Made by a program: the position numbers and the translations under genes
From: Nocardioides flavescens
Lineage (GTDB): Bacteria; Actinomycetota; Actinomycetes; Propionibacteriales; Nocardioidaceae
NCBI RefSeq assembly: GCF_009823805.1
Contig: NZ_WUEK01000020.1
Coordinates: 1 to 36,010, forward strand
Reading direction: 5' to 3'
DNA length: 36,010 nucleotides
Part shown: positions 15,706 to 23,590 of the stretch, piece after piece
Position numbering within the stretch: the stretch's first letter is position 1
How the letters are laid out: every line of letters starts with the position of its first letter
Notes under the pieces: model-generated
Databases searched by the model: none
What the model was told of the DNA's origin: nothing
Seen by the model: only the letters and a program-made list of their open reading frames with translations

Positions 15706-16491
15706 ATGCGCCCCGCACCACCCCCAGAACCAGTGTGCCCACCGGACGTCGCAGACGTCCCGGGCGTTCCAGACGCCACCGTGCTGGTCGCCATGTCCGT
15801 CCGCGAGGTCGACGCGAGCCCGCTGCTGCAGTCGTGGGCCGACGCCCTGCCCGCGGCGTCGGTCGCGCACCTGCAGCTCGGCGGCCCCTCCCTGCACCGC
15901 ACCCTCGACGCGTACGCCGCCACGGGGGTCGCCCGCGTGCGGCTCGTCGGGGTCAGCCTCGGGACGTTCGCCCCCGGTCACTCCTGGCTGCGCCGCATCG
16001 CCGGCCACTGGGTGCGCACCCGGACCGTCGGAGAGGGCCCGGCCGTCCCTGTCATCGAGGTCGCCGACGCCCTCGTGGGTGAGCGGCCCGATCTCGACGA
16101 TGTGACCTTCCGCGAGGTGAGCGGCGCCGAGCCCGGGCTGACCTCGCCCGCCTGGGCCGACGTGCCGGCGTACCGCCACCAGGTCCTGGTGTGCCGCGGT
16201 CCCCGCTGCACGGCGCAGGCCTCCGACGCCAGCGCCGAGGCGCTCGTGCTCGAGCTGATGGCCCAGGGCCTCGGCGACGACGACGTGCTGGTGACCCACA
16301 CCGGCTGCCTGTTCCCGTGCAACCACGCGCCCGTGGTGGCGGTGCAGCCCGACGACGTCTGGTACGCCGCCGTCGACCCGACCACCGCCCGCCGCATCGT
16401 GACCGACCACCTCGTGGGCGACCGCCCGCTCGAGGACGCCCACCGCCTGACCCGCGCCACCTCCACGACTCAGCCGAGAGGCACCCTCTGA
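15706..16491 (+). CDS. CbiX-like domain fused to a thioredoxin-like [2Fe-2S] domain
   Basis: Protein of 261 residues, the first gene after the riboswitch. The N-terminal part (about 25-130) has the layout of a CbiX/sirohydrochlorin chelatase half (LVAMSVREVDASPLLQ, QLGGPSLHRTLDAYAATGVARVRLVGVSLGTFAPGH). The usual first catalytic histidine (GHGSR) is replaced by AMSVR, while GH at 91-92 remains. The C-terminal part (about 157-240) is a thioredoxin-like ferredoxin with C163, C168, C201 and C205 in VCRGPRC and TGCLFPCNHAPVV. A redox or cobalt-handling role beside CobN is inferred from context; catalytic chelatase activity seems unlikely. ATG 15706 has TTGGAG seven bases upstream. The stop TGA overlaps the cobN ATG by one base. 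Confidence 0.82.
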   Translation: MRPAPPPEPVCPPDVADVPGVPDATVLVAMSVREVDASPLLQSWADALPAASVAHLQLGGPSLHRTLDAYAATGVARVRLVGVSLGTFAPGHSWLRRIAGHWVRTRTVGEGPAVPVIEVADALVGERPDLDDVTFREVSGAEPGLTSPAWADVPAYRHQVLVCRGPRCTAQASDASAEALVLELMAQGLGDDDVLVTHTGCLFPCNHAPVVAVQPDDVWYAAVDPTTARRIVTDHLVGDRPLEDAHRLTRATSTTQPRGTL

Positions 16492-19400
16492 TGCGCATCG
16501 CCCTGCTCTCCACCTCCGACACCGACCTGCTCTCGGCGCGCGCCTCGGGCGCCGACTACGTCGTCGCCAACCCGGCCCGCCCCGGCCACCAGGGCGTCGA
16601 CTTCGACGACGTCGACCTCGTCGTCGGGCGGGTCCTCGGCTCCCCGCAGGACCTGTGCACCGGCTTCGCACGGATCCGGGCCACGGGCATGCCGATCGTC
16701 GTGCTCGGCGGTGAGCAGACCCCGAGCGCGGAGCTGATGGAGCTCTCCTCGGTGCCGATCGGCGTCGCCGCCGAGGCCCACCGCTACCTCGCCGAGGGCG
16801 GGCCGGCCAATCTCGCCCAGCTCCACGCCTTCCTCTCCGACACGGTGCTGCTCACCGGCGAGGGGTTCGAGGCGCCGGCGGCGCTGCCGCAGTGGGGGTT
16901 CGCGCGACGTGGTTTCGAGACAGGCGCTAGCGCGCCTTCCTCAACCACCGGGGCGGACCTGCCTCGGGTCGGCGTCCTCTACTACCGGGCCCACGAGGCG
17001 TCCGGCAACACCGCCTTCGCCCACGCGCTCGCCGACGCGATCGACGCGACCGGGCAGGCGGTCGGCGTGCCGGTCTTCGCCGGCTCGCTGCGCTCGGCGC
17101 CGGACGAGCTCTACACCGCGCTCGGCACCCTCGACGCCCTGGTCGTCACCGTCCTCGCCGCCGGCGGCTCGACCCCGGCCAGCGCGAGCGCGGGCGGGGA
17201 GGACGAGGCGTGGGACGTCGAGCGGATGGCCGCGCTCGACATCCCGGTCCTGCAGGGCCTCTGCCTCACCAGCAGCCGCGCGGAGTGGGAGGCCTCCGAC
17301 GACGGTGTCACCCCGCTCGACTCGGCCACCCAGATCGCGATCCCGGAGTTCGACGGGCGCATCATCACCGCGCCGTTCTCGTTCAAGGAGATCGACGAGG
17401 ACGGTCTGCCGCGCTACGTCGCCGACCCCGAGCGCTGCGGCCGGGTGGCCCGGATCGCCGTCAACCACGCCCGGCTGCGGCGTACGCCGGCGAGCGAGCG
17501 CAAGGTCGCGCTGATGCTGTCGGCCTACCCCACCAAGCACAGCCGCGTCGGCAACGCCGTCGGCCTCGACACCCCCGTCTCGACCGTGCGGCTGCTGCGC
17601 CGGATGCGCGACGCGGGCTACGACCTCGGCCCGGTCGGCGCGATCCCCGGCCTCGAGCTCGAGGACGACACCGCGGCCGGTGACGCGCTCATCCACGCCC
17701 TCATCGATGCCGGCGGGCAGGACGAGGAGTGGCTGACCCAGGGCCAGCTCACCGACGCCCACGTGCGCATCACGCCGGAGCAGTACGCCGCGTGGACGGC
17801 CGACCTGCCCGACGACCTGCGCGCCGACATGGTCGAGGCGTGGGGCGAGGCGCCGGGGCGGCTCTTCGTCAACGACGCCGGCGAGCTGGTGCTCGCCACG
17901 ATCACCGCGGGCAACGTCGTGCTGCTCATCCAGCCGCCGCGCGGCTTCGGCGAGAACCCGGTCGCGATCTACCACGACCCCGACCTCGCCCCCTCGCACC
18001 ACTTCATCGGGGCCTACCGCTGGGTCGGCGCGCCGCCGGATCAGGGCGGCTTCGGCGCGCACGCCGTCGTCCACCTCGGCAAGCACGGCTCGATGGAGTG
18101 GCTGCCGGGCAAGAACGCCGCGCTGTCGGCGTCCTGCGCGACCGATCAGGCCATCGCCGACCTGCCGCTGATCTACCCGTTCCTGGTCAACGACCCGGGG
18201 GAGGGGGCGCAGGCCAAGCGCCGCGCCCACGCCACGATCGTCGACCACCTGATCCCGCCGATGGCGCGTGCCGAGACCTACGGCGACATCGCCCGCCTCG
18301 AGCAGCTGCTCGACGAGCACGCCAACATCGCGGCGATGGACCCCGCCAAGCTGCCCGCCGTGCGCGGGGAGATCTGGCAGCTGATGAAGGCCGCCGAGAT
18401 GCACCGCGACCTCGGCCTCGACGAGAAGCCCGACGACGAGGAGTTCGACGACTTCATCCTCCACGTCGACGGGTGGCTCTGCGAGATCAAGGACGCCCAG
18501 ATCCGCGACGGCCTGCACGTCCTCGGCCAGGCACCCGAGGGTGAGGCGCGGGTCAACCTCGTCCTCGCGATCCTGCGCGCCCAGCAGGTCTGGGGCGGCA
18601 CCGCCCACGCCGTGCCCGGGCTGCGCTCGGCCCTCGGGCTCAAGGAGGGCGCGGAGGCCCTCGGCGCGGTCGACGAGATCGAGGCGCAGGCGAAGTCCCT
18701 GGTGCAGCGGATGGAGGACGCCGGCTGGGACGCCACCGTCGCGACCCGCCTGCACGACGACCCCGAGGTCGTCCGGGTGCTGGAGTTCGCCGCGACCGAG
18801 GTCGTGCCCCGCCTCGACCGCACCACCGACGAGCTCGACGCGGTGCTGCACGCGCTCGAGGGCGGCTTCGTGCCGGCCGGGCCGTCCGGCTCACCGCTGC
18901 GCGGGCTGGTCAACGTGCTCCCGACCGGGCGCAACTTCTACACCGTCGACCCCCGCGCCGTGCCCTCGCGCCTGGCGTGGCAGACCGGTCAGGCGATGGC
19001 CGAGTCCCTCGTCGCGAAGTACGTCGAGGAGACCGGGGGCTACCCGAGCTCCGTCGGCCTCTCGGTGTGGGGCACCTCGGCCATGCGCACCTCGGGCGAC
19101 GACGTGGCTGAGGTCCTCGCGCTGCTCGGCGTCCGCCCGGAGTGGGACGAGGCGTCGCGCCGGGTCTCGCGGCTGAGCGCCGTACCCCTCGACGAGCTCG
19201 GTCGCCCCCGCATCGACGTGACGGTGCGGATCAGCGGCTTCTTCCGCGACGCGTTCCCGCACGTCGTGACGATGCTCGACGACGCAGTGCAGCTCGTCGC
19301 CGACCTCGAGGAGCCGCTCGAGTCCAACTTCGTGCGCGCCCACACGCTGCGCGACCTCGAGGAGCACGGCGACCGCCGCCGCGCGACGACGCGGATCTTC

Positions 19401-20108
19401 GGCTCGGCGCCGGGCTCCTACGGCGCGGGCATCCTGCAGGTCGTCGAGTCCGGCGACTGGCGCAGCGACGCCGACCTCGCGGAGGTCTACACCGCGTGGG
19501 GCGGCTTCGCCTACGGCCGCGACCTGTCGGGCGCGCCCGCCGCCGACGACATGCGCACCAACTACAAGCGCATCCAGGTCGCGGCCAAGAACGTCGACAC
19601 CCGCGAGCACGACATCGCCGACAGCGACGACTACTTCCAGTACCACGGCGGGATGGTCGCCACCGTCCGCGCGCTCACCGGCGCCGACCCGAAGGCCTAC
19701 GTCGGCGACTCGACCTCGCCCGACGCCGTGCGCACCCGCACCCTGCAGGAGGAGACGAACCGCGTCTTCCGGGCCCGCGTGGTCAACCCGCGCTGGATCG
19801 GGGCGATGCAGCGCCACGGCTACAAGGGCGCCTTCGAGCTCGCGGCCACCGTCGACTACCTCTTCGGCTTCGACGCGACCGCCGGGGTCGTGCACGACTG
19901 GATGTACGCCTCGCTCGCGCAGGAGTACGTCCTCGACGAGACCAACCAGGAGTTCATGCGCACCTCCAACCCCTGGGCCCTGCGCGGCATCGTCGAGAAG
20001 CTCCACGAGGCCGCCGAGCGCGGGCTCTGGGAGTCGCCCGACCCCGCCCTGCTCGCGCAGATGCAGGAGGTCTACCTCGACCTCGAGGGCGACCTCGAGG
20101 ACCGGTGA
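16491..20108 (+). CDS. cobN: Cobaltochelatase large subunit CobN, with an in-frame palindromic repeat
   Basis: Large subunit (1205 residues) of the aerobic-type ATP-dependent cobaltochelatase, which inserts cobalt into hydrogenobyrinic acid a,c-diamide. Recognisable CobN/BchH blocks include PTKHSRVGNAVGLDTPVSTVRLL, HLGKHGSMEWLPGKNAALS, LIYPFLVNDPGEGAQAKRRAHATIVDHLIPP, GRNFYTVDPRAVPS and FRDAFPHVVTMLDDAVQL. The length is normal. Its ATPase partners are probably the ChlI/ChlD-like protein encoded at 33651-35660. An identical copy of the 39-bp palindromic element found twice in that chelatase gene lies in frame at 16909-16947, adding about 15 residues (GFETGASAPSST, about 141-152) between the N-terminal region and the next domain. 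The start overlaps the preceding stop (TGATG); the stop overlaps the cobF GTG. Confidence 0.96.
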   Translation: MRIALLSTSDTDLLSARASGADYVVANPARPGHQGVDFDDVDLVVGRVLGSPQDLCTGFARIRATGMPIVVLGGEQTPSAELMELSSVPIGVAAEAHRYLAEGGPANLAQLHAFLSDTVLLTGEGFEAPAALPQWGFARRGFETGASAPSSTTGADLPRVGVLYYRAHEASGNTAFAHALADAIDATGQAVGVPVFAGSLRSAPDELYTALGTLDALVVTVLAAGGSTPASASAGGEDEAWDVERMAALDIPVLQGLCLTSSRAEWEASDDGVTPLDSATQIAIPEFDGRIITAPFSFKEIDEDGLPRYVADPERCGRVARIAVNHARLRRTPASERKVALMLSAYPTKHSRVGNAVGLDTPVSTVRLLRRMRDAGYDLGPVGAIPGLELEDDTAAGDALIHALIDAGGQDEEWLTQGQLTDAHVRITPEQYAAWTADLPDDLRADMVEAWGEAPGRLFVNDAGELVLATITAGNVVLLIQPPRGFGENPVAIYHDPDLAPSHHFIGAYRWVGAPPDQGGFGAHAVVHLGKHGSMEWLPGKNAALSASCATDQAIADLPLIYPFLVNDPGEGAQAKRRAHATIVDHLIPPMARAETYGDIARLEQLLDEHANIAAMDPAKLPAVRGEIWQLMKAAEMHRDLGLDEKPDDEEFDDFILHVDGWLCEIKDAQIRDGLHVLGQAPEGEARVNLVLAILRAQQVWGGTAHAVPGLRSALGLKEGAEALGAVDEIEAQAKSLVQRMEDAGWDATVATRLHDDPEVVRVLEFAATEVVPRLDRTTDELDAVLHALEGGFVPAGPSGSPLRGLVNVLPTGRNFYTVDPRAVPSRLAWQTGQAMAESLVAKYVEETGGYPSSVGLSVWGTSAMRTSGDDVAEVLALLGVRPEWDEASRRVSRLSAVPLDELGRPRIDVTVRISGFFRDAFPHVVTMLDDAVQLVADLEEPLESNFVRAHTLRDLEEHGDRRRATTRIFGSAPGSYGAGILQVVESGDWRSDADLAEVYTAWGGFAYGRDLSGAPAADDMRTNYKRIQVAAKNVDTREHDIADSDDYFQYHGGMVATVRALTGADPKAYVGDSTSPDAVRTRTLQEETNRVFRARVVNPRWIGAMQRHGYKGAFELAATVDYLFGFDATAGVVHDWMYASLAQEYVLDETNQEFMRTSNPWALRGIVEKLHEAAERGLWESPDPALLAQMQEVYLDLEGDLEDR
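16909..16947 (+). repeat. 39-bp palindromic element inside cobN
   Basis: Terminal inverted GTGGTT/AACCAC and a central stem AGGCGC-TAGC-GCGCCT. The sequence is identical over 39 bases to the two chelatase copies at 34493-34531 and 34544-34582 when oriented with the gene, and is read in the same frame. Confidence 0.9.
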
Positions 20109-20932
20109 CCGTGTCGGGCGGGAGTGGTCCCGAGACAGGACTTCGTCCCTCCTCGACCACCGGCACGACCCCGGTGGTTGAGGAAGGCGCGCTGGCGCCT
20201 GTCTCGAGACCACGTCAGCCACCCACGGTGCGCGTCGTCGGCATCGGCATGGGGCCGCAGCACGTGACACCGGAGGCGGCGGCCGCGCTGCGGGCCTCGG
20301 CGTACGTCGTCGCGGCGGTCAAGCGCGAGGACGACCCGCTGCTCGCCGTACGCCGGGAGGTGGCGGCCGCCCACGGGCTGCCAGTGGTCGAGGTGCGCGA
20401 CCCCGAGCGCGACCGTGACGACCCGGCCGACTACGGCGCGGCGGTGCGCGAGTGGCACGCCGCGCGCGCGGCGGCGTGGGGGGCTGAGATCGCCGCGCGC
20501 GAGGGCGACCCGGCGTTCCTGGTGTGGGGCGACCCGGCGCTCTACGACTCGACCATCCGCGTCGTGTCCGGGCTGGGCCTGCCGGTCGAGGTGGTTGCCG
20601 GCGTCTCGGCGCCGCAGCTGCTCGCCGCGCGCCACGGCATCGTGCTGCACGAGGTGGGCGCGCCCGTCCACGTCACCACCGAGCGACGGCTGAGCGCCGA
20701 CGTGGAGGCGGGCCAGCGCAACCTCGTCGTGATGCTGACCTCCGGTGCGCCGCTCGCCGGGCTCGACGACTGGTCGATCTGGTGGGGTGCCAACCTCGGC
20801 GCGCCCTCCGAGCGGCTCGCCGCGGGCCGGGTGGGCGACCTCGACCCCGCCGCCCTGCGCGAAGAGGTCCGCGCCGAGGCGGGCTGGGTGATGGACCTGT
20901 TCCTGCTGCGCGCCCCGGGGCCGGTCCGGTGA
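20105..20932 (+). CDS. cobF: Precorrin-6A synthase (deacetylating) CobF
   Basis: SAM-dependent C1 methyltransferase of the aerobic cobalamin pathway that makes precorrin-6A and releases acetate. The TETRAPYRROLE methylase glycine-rich start is VRVVGIGMGPQHVTPEA, and the CobF-type core FLVWGDPALYDSTIRVV follows with VVAGVSAPQLLAARHG. From GTG 20105 (overlapping the cobN stop as GTGA, with GAGG upstream) the protein has 275 residues. The first about 40 are encoded by two inverted palindromic elements and are absent from ordinary CobF. The alternative start GTG 20228 would give 234 residues and leave the repeats untranslated, but it has no ribosome site. The next gene overlaps its stop by three bases. 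Confidence 0.92.
   Translation: MTVSGGSGPETGLRPSSTTGTTPVVEEGALAPVSRPRQPPTVRVVGIGMGPQHVTPEAAAALRASAYVVAAVKREDDPLLAVRREVAAAHGLPVVEVRDPERDRDDPADYGAAVREWHAARAAAWGAEIAAREGDPAFLVWGDPALYDSTIRVVSGLGLPVEVVAGVSAPQLLAARHGIVLHEVGAPVHVTTERRLSADVEAGQRNLVVMLTSGAPLAGLDDWSIWWGANLGAPSERLAAGRVGDLDPAALREEVRAEAGWVMDLFLLRAPGPVR
20124..20213. repeat. Inverted pair of palindromic elements at the cobF start
   Basis: A divergent forward copy (20124-20160, GTGGTCCCGAGACAGG...TCGACCAC) faces an inverted copy (20175-20213, TGGTTGAGGAAGGCGC...). Both belong to the 39-bp family found in cobN and the chelatase gene. The second differs from the identical copies at only two positions. Read in the cobF frame they give SGPETGLRPSSTT and VVEEGALAPVSRP. 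Confidence 0.85.
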
Positions 20933-21447
20933 TCCGCACCGGGGGTCACACGGTCATCGCGATCGCGGTGCCCGAGCTGGACGCTGTGGTACGCGAGCGG
21001 ACCGAGCGCTACGACGCGTCGTTCGTCAGCGCGGACGACGGCTTCGGCCACGCCCACGTGACCCTGCTGGGGCCGTGGCTGCCCGACCCCGGCCCCGCCG
21101 ACCTCGACCGGGTCGGGGGTGTGGTGGCCGCCGAGCCGGCGTTCGACTTCGCGCTCACGCGCGCGGAGCAGACCTCGCGCGGGCTCTTGATGCTCGTGCC
21201 GGAGCCCGCGGCGCCGTTCGAGCGGCTGACCGCGGCCCTGGCGGCGGCGTTCCCCGAGACGCCGCCGTACGCCGGGGAGTTCGAGCCGCGTCCCCACCTC
21301 ACCCTCGACCACGTCGACACCGGCGCCTCCCTCGCCTCGCTGGCCGCGGAGGTCGTGCTGCCGGTCGCGAGCCGCGCCACCGAGGTGCAGCTGCAGCGCT
21401 GGGCCAACGACGACTGCCGGGTGCTGCACACCTGGGGGCTCGGGTGA
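20929..21447 (+). CDS. 2H phosphoesterase (2'-5' RNA ligase/LigT-like)
   Basis: Protein of 172 residues with the two HxT motifs of the 2H phosphoesterase superfamily: H43-V-T45 in HAHVTLLGPW and H123-L-T125 in RPHLTLDHV. These form the paired active site for 2',5' or cyclic phosphodiester chemistry. The length fits the LigT/YjcG group. It starts at GTG 20929, overlapping the cobF stop by four bases, and its own stop overlaps the cobQ GTG, so it is translated as part of the cobalamin operon. No cobalamin step is known to need such an enzyme; a role in nucleotide or cyclic-phosphate repair near lower-ligand assembly is only a guess. Confidence 0.88.
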   Translation: MIRTGGHTVIAIAVPELDAVVRERTERYDASFVSADDGFGHAHVTLLGPWLPDPGPADLDRVGGVVAAEPAFDFALTRAEQTSRGLLMLVPEPAAPFERLTAALAAAFPETPPYAGEFEPRPHLTLDHVDTGASLASLAAEVVLPVASRATEVQLQRWANDDCRVLHTWGLG

Positions 21448-22823
21448 GCGGCCTCCTGGTCGCCGGCACGACTTCCGACGCCGGCAAGTCGGTGGTCACG
21501 ACCGGGCTCTGCCGAGCGCTGGCGCGGCGCGGGGTGCGGGTCGCGCCGTTCAAGGCGCAGAACATGTCCAACAACTCCATGGTCACCCGCGACCGGCTCG
21601 AGATGGGGCGGGCCCAGTGGGTGCAGGCGCTGGCCGCGCAGGTCGAGCCCGAGGTCTCGATGAACCCCGTGCTGCTCAAGCCCGGCAGCGACCGCCGCAG
21701 CCACGTGGTCGTGATGGGGCGACCGGGCGGGAGCGTCTCCTCGACCGACTGGGAGACCGGGCGGCGGCACCTCGCCGAGGCGGCGTTCGCGGCGTACGAC
21801 GACCTCGCGGCGCGCTTCGACCTCGTCGTCGCCGAGGGTGCGGGCAGCCCGGCCGAGATCAACCTGCGCGCGAGCGACTACGTCAACCTCGGCCTCGCCC
21901 AGCACGCCGGACTGCCGACGGTCGTGGTGGGCGACATCGACCGCGGCGGGGTGTTCGCGGCGTTCTACGGCACGCTGATGCTGCTCGACGAGAGCGACCG
22001 GCGGCTCGTCGCGGGGTGGGTGGTCAACAAGTTCCGCGGCGAGCGGGTGCTGCTGCAGCCGGGGCTCGACGATCTGGCCGCGCGGACCGGGCGGCCGTTC
22101 TACGGTGTGCTGCCGTGGCGGCCCGACGTGTGGCTCGACAGCGAGGACGCGCTCGACCTCGAGGGCCGCCGGGCGGACGGGGCCGGGGGCCGCGCTCGGG
22201 TCGCGGTCGTGAGGTTCCCCCGCATCTCGAACTTCACCGACGTCGACGCGCTCGGACTCGAGCCGGACCTCGACGTGGTGTTCGCGAGCTCGCCGCGCGG
22301 TCTCGCCGACGCCGACCTCGTGGTGCTGCCCGGCACCCGCGCGACGATCTCCGACCTCGCGTGGCTGCGCGAGCGCGGGCTCGACCGGGCCGTGCTCGAC
22401 CACGCCGCGGCCGGGCGCCCGGTGCTCGGCATCTGCGGTGGCTGCCAGGCGCTGGGCCGCGAGGTCGCCGACCCCGACGGCGTCGAGGGGCCGCCGCAGA
22501 CGGTGCCCGGGCTGGGGCTGCTCGACCTGACGACGACCTTCACCGCCGACAAGGTGCTGCGCACGCACGAGCCGGCGGGCTACGAGATCCACCACGGCCG
22601 GGTCACCGGCGAGCTCGCCCGCGGCCCGGTCGTCGGCACGATGGTGCACGGCGCGCTGGAGGACGACGCCCACCGCGCGGCGTACCTCCAGCAGGCGCTG
22701 GGCATCACCTCGCGCGCGTCGTTCCCCGCGGCGCGCGAGCGCCGGCTCGAGCTGCTGGGCGACCTGGTCGAGGAGCACCTCGACGTCGACGCCCTGCTCG
22801 CGCTCGCCGAGGAGGGCCGGTGA
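21444..22823 (+). CDS. cobQ: Cobyric acid synthase CobQ
   Basis: Glutamine-dependent amidotransferase of 459 residues that amidates four carboxylates (b, d, e, g) of adenosylcobyrinic acid a,c-diamide. The N-terminal ATP-binding domain has the P-loop-like GTTSDAGKS (8-16), FKAQNMSNNS (36-45), EGAGSPAEINL and GDIDRGGVFA. The C-terminal class I glutaminase-like domain has GICGGCQALG with nucleophile C331 and a HHGR/HG region near the end. The length is a little below the usual 480-500 residues but all blocks are present. GTG 21444 overlaps the previous stop (GTGA) and the stop overlaps the cobK GTG. Confidence 0.95.
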   Translation: MSGLLVAGTTSDAGKSVVTTGLCRALARRGVRVAPFKAQNMSNNSMVTRDRLEMGRAQWVQALAAQVEPEVSMNPVLLKPGSDRRSHVVVMGRPGGSVSSTDWETGRRHLAEAAFAAYDDLAARFDLVVAEGAGSPAEINLRASDYVNLGLAQHAGLPTVVVGDIDRGGVFAAFYGTLMLLDESDRRLVAGWVVNKFRGERVLLQPGLDDLAARTGRPFYGVLPWRPDVWLDSEDALDLEGRRADGAGGRARVAVVRFPRISNFTDVDALGLEPDLDVVFASSPRGLADADLVVLPGTRATISDLAWLRERGLDRAVLDHAAAGRPVLGICGGCQALGREVADPDGVEGPPQTVPGLGLLDLTTTFTADKVLRTHEPAGYEIHHGRVTGELARGPVVGTMVHGALEDDAHRAAYLQQALGITSRASFPAARERRLELLGDLVEEHLDVDALLALAEEGR

Positions 22824-23590
22824 AGGTCCTGGTGCTCGGCGGGACCGGGGAGGCCCGCGCGCTGGCCGCGGCGCTCGTCGCCGAGGGCCACGAGGTGACC
22901 TCCTCCCTCGCGGGCCGGGTCTCCGACCCTGCGCTGCCGGTGGGGGAGGTGCGGATCGGCGGGTTCGGTGGCGTCGAGGGACTGCGCCGCGCGGCGGTGG
23001 CGTACGACGCGGTGGTGGACGCGACCCACCCGTTCGCGGCGACCATCTCGGCCCACGCCGCCGAGGCCTGCCCGGTGCTGCTGCGGCTGCAGCGGCCGGG
23101 GTGGAGCGGTGACTTCACCTGGGTCGACTCGCACGCGGAGGCGGCCGCGGCGGTGGCCTCGGCGGAGCGGCCCTTCCTCACCGTCGGGCGCCAGTCGCTC
23201 GGTGCCTTCCTCGCCCTGCCGTACGCCGTCGCCCGGGTCGTCGAGCCGACCGAGGTGCCACCGGGGTGGACACTGCTGCGCAGCCGCGGGCCCTACACGC
23301 TCGACGGCGAGCTCGCCCTGATGCGTGAGCACCGCGTCGACGCGGTCGTCACCAAGGACTCCGGTGGCGCGCTGACCCAGCCCAAGCTGGCCGCGGCCGC
23401 CGAGCTCGGCGTGCCGGTCGTGGTGGTCCGCCGACCGCCGGCCCCCGCGGGCGTCGAGCAGGTCAGTGACGTCGACGGAGCGCTCGCGTGGCTGCGGAGG
23501 CTCCCCTCGACCCCAGCGCGCACACCAGCACCGACGCCCAGCCGATCCGGCTCGCCAGCCGCCGCGCCCGGGCGAGGTCCTCGTGGGTAG
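22820..23590 (+). CDS. cobK: Precorrin-6A reductase CobK, with a long C-terminal tail antisense to cobD
   Basis: NADPH-dependent reductase of 256 residues that reduces precorrin-6A to the dihydro form. The conserved N-terminus VLVLGGTGEARALA, the VVDATHPFAATISAHA motif, LLRLQRPGW and VTKDSGGALTQPKLAAAAELGVPVVVVRRP are all present. The family normally ends about where ALAWLRRL is found (about 225). Here no stop follows, and about 30 further residues rich in Pro, Ser, Thr, Ala and Gly are read until 23590. Those codons lie antisense to the conserved end of cobD, giving a 128-base tail-to-tail overlap. Loss of the ancestral stop is the simplest reading. It is the last gene of the riboswitch-controlled plus-strand operon. 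Confidence 0.93.
   Translation: MKVLVLGGTGEARALAAALVAEGHEVTSSLAGRVSDPALPVGEVRIGGFGGVEGLRRAAVAYDAVVDATHPFAATISAHAAEACPVLLRLQRPGWSGDFTWVDSHAEAAAAVASAERPFLTVGRQSLGAFLALPYAVARVVEPTEVPPGWTLLRSRGPYTLDGELALMREHRVDAVVTKDSGGALTQPKLAAAAELGVPVVVVRRPPAPAGVEQVSDVDGALAWLRRLPSTPARTPAPTPSRSGSPAAAPGRGPRG

Noticed and set aside
15421..15742. A longer sigma factor starting at ATG 15742
   Set aside because: The extra codons are the complement of the cobalamin riboswitch and leader and are not protein-like.
20228..20230. GTG 20228 as the cobF start
   Set aside because: Kept only as an alternative: it has no ribosome site, while GTG 20105 overlaps the cobN stop in the style of the whole operon and has GAGG upstream.
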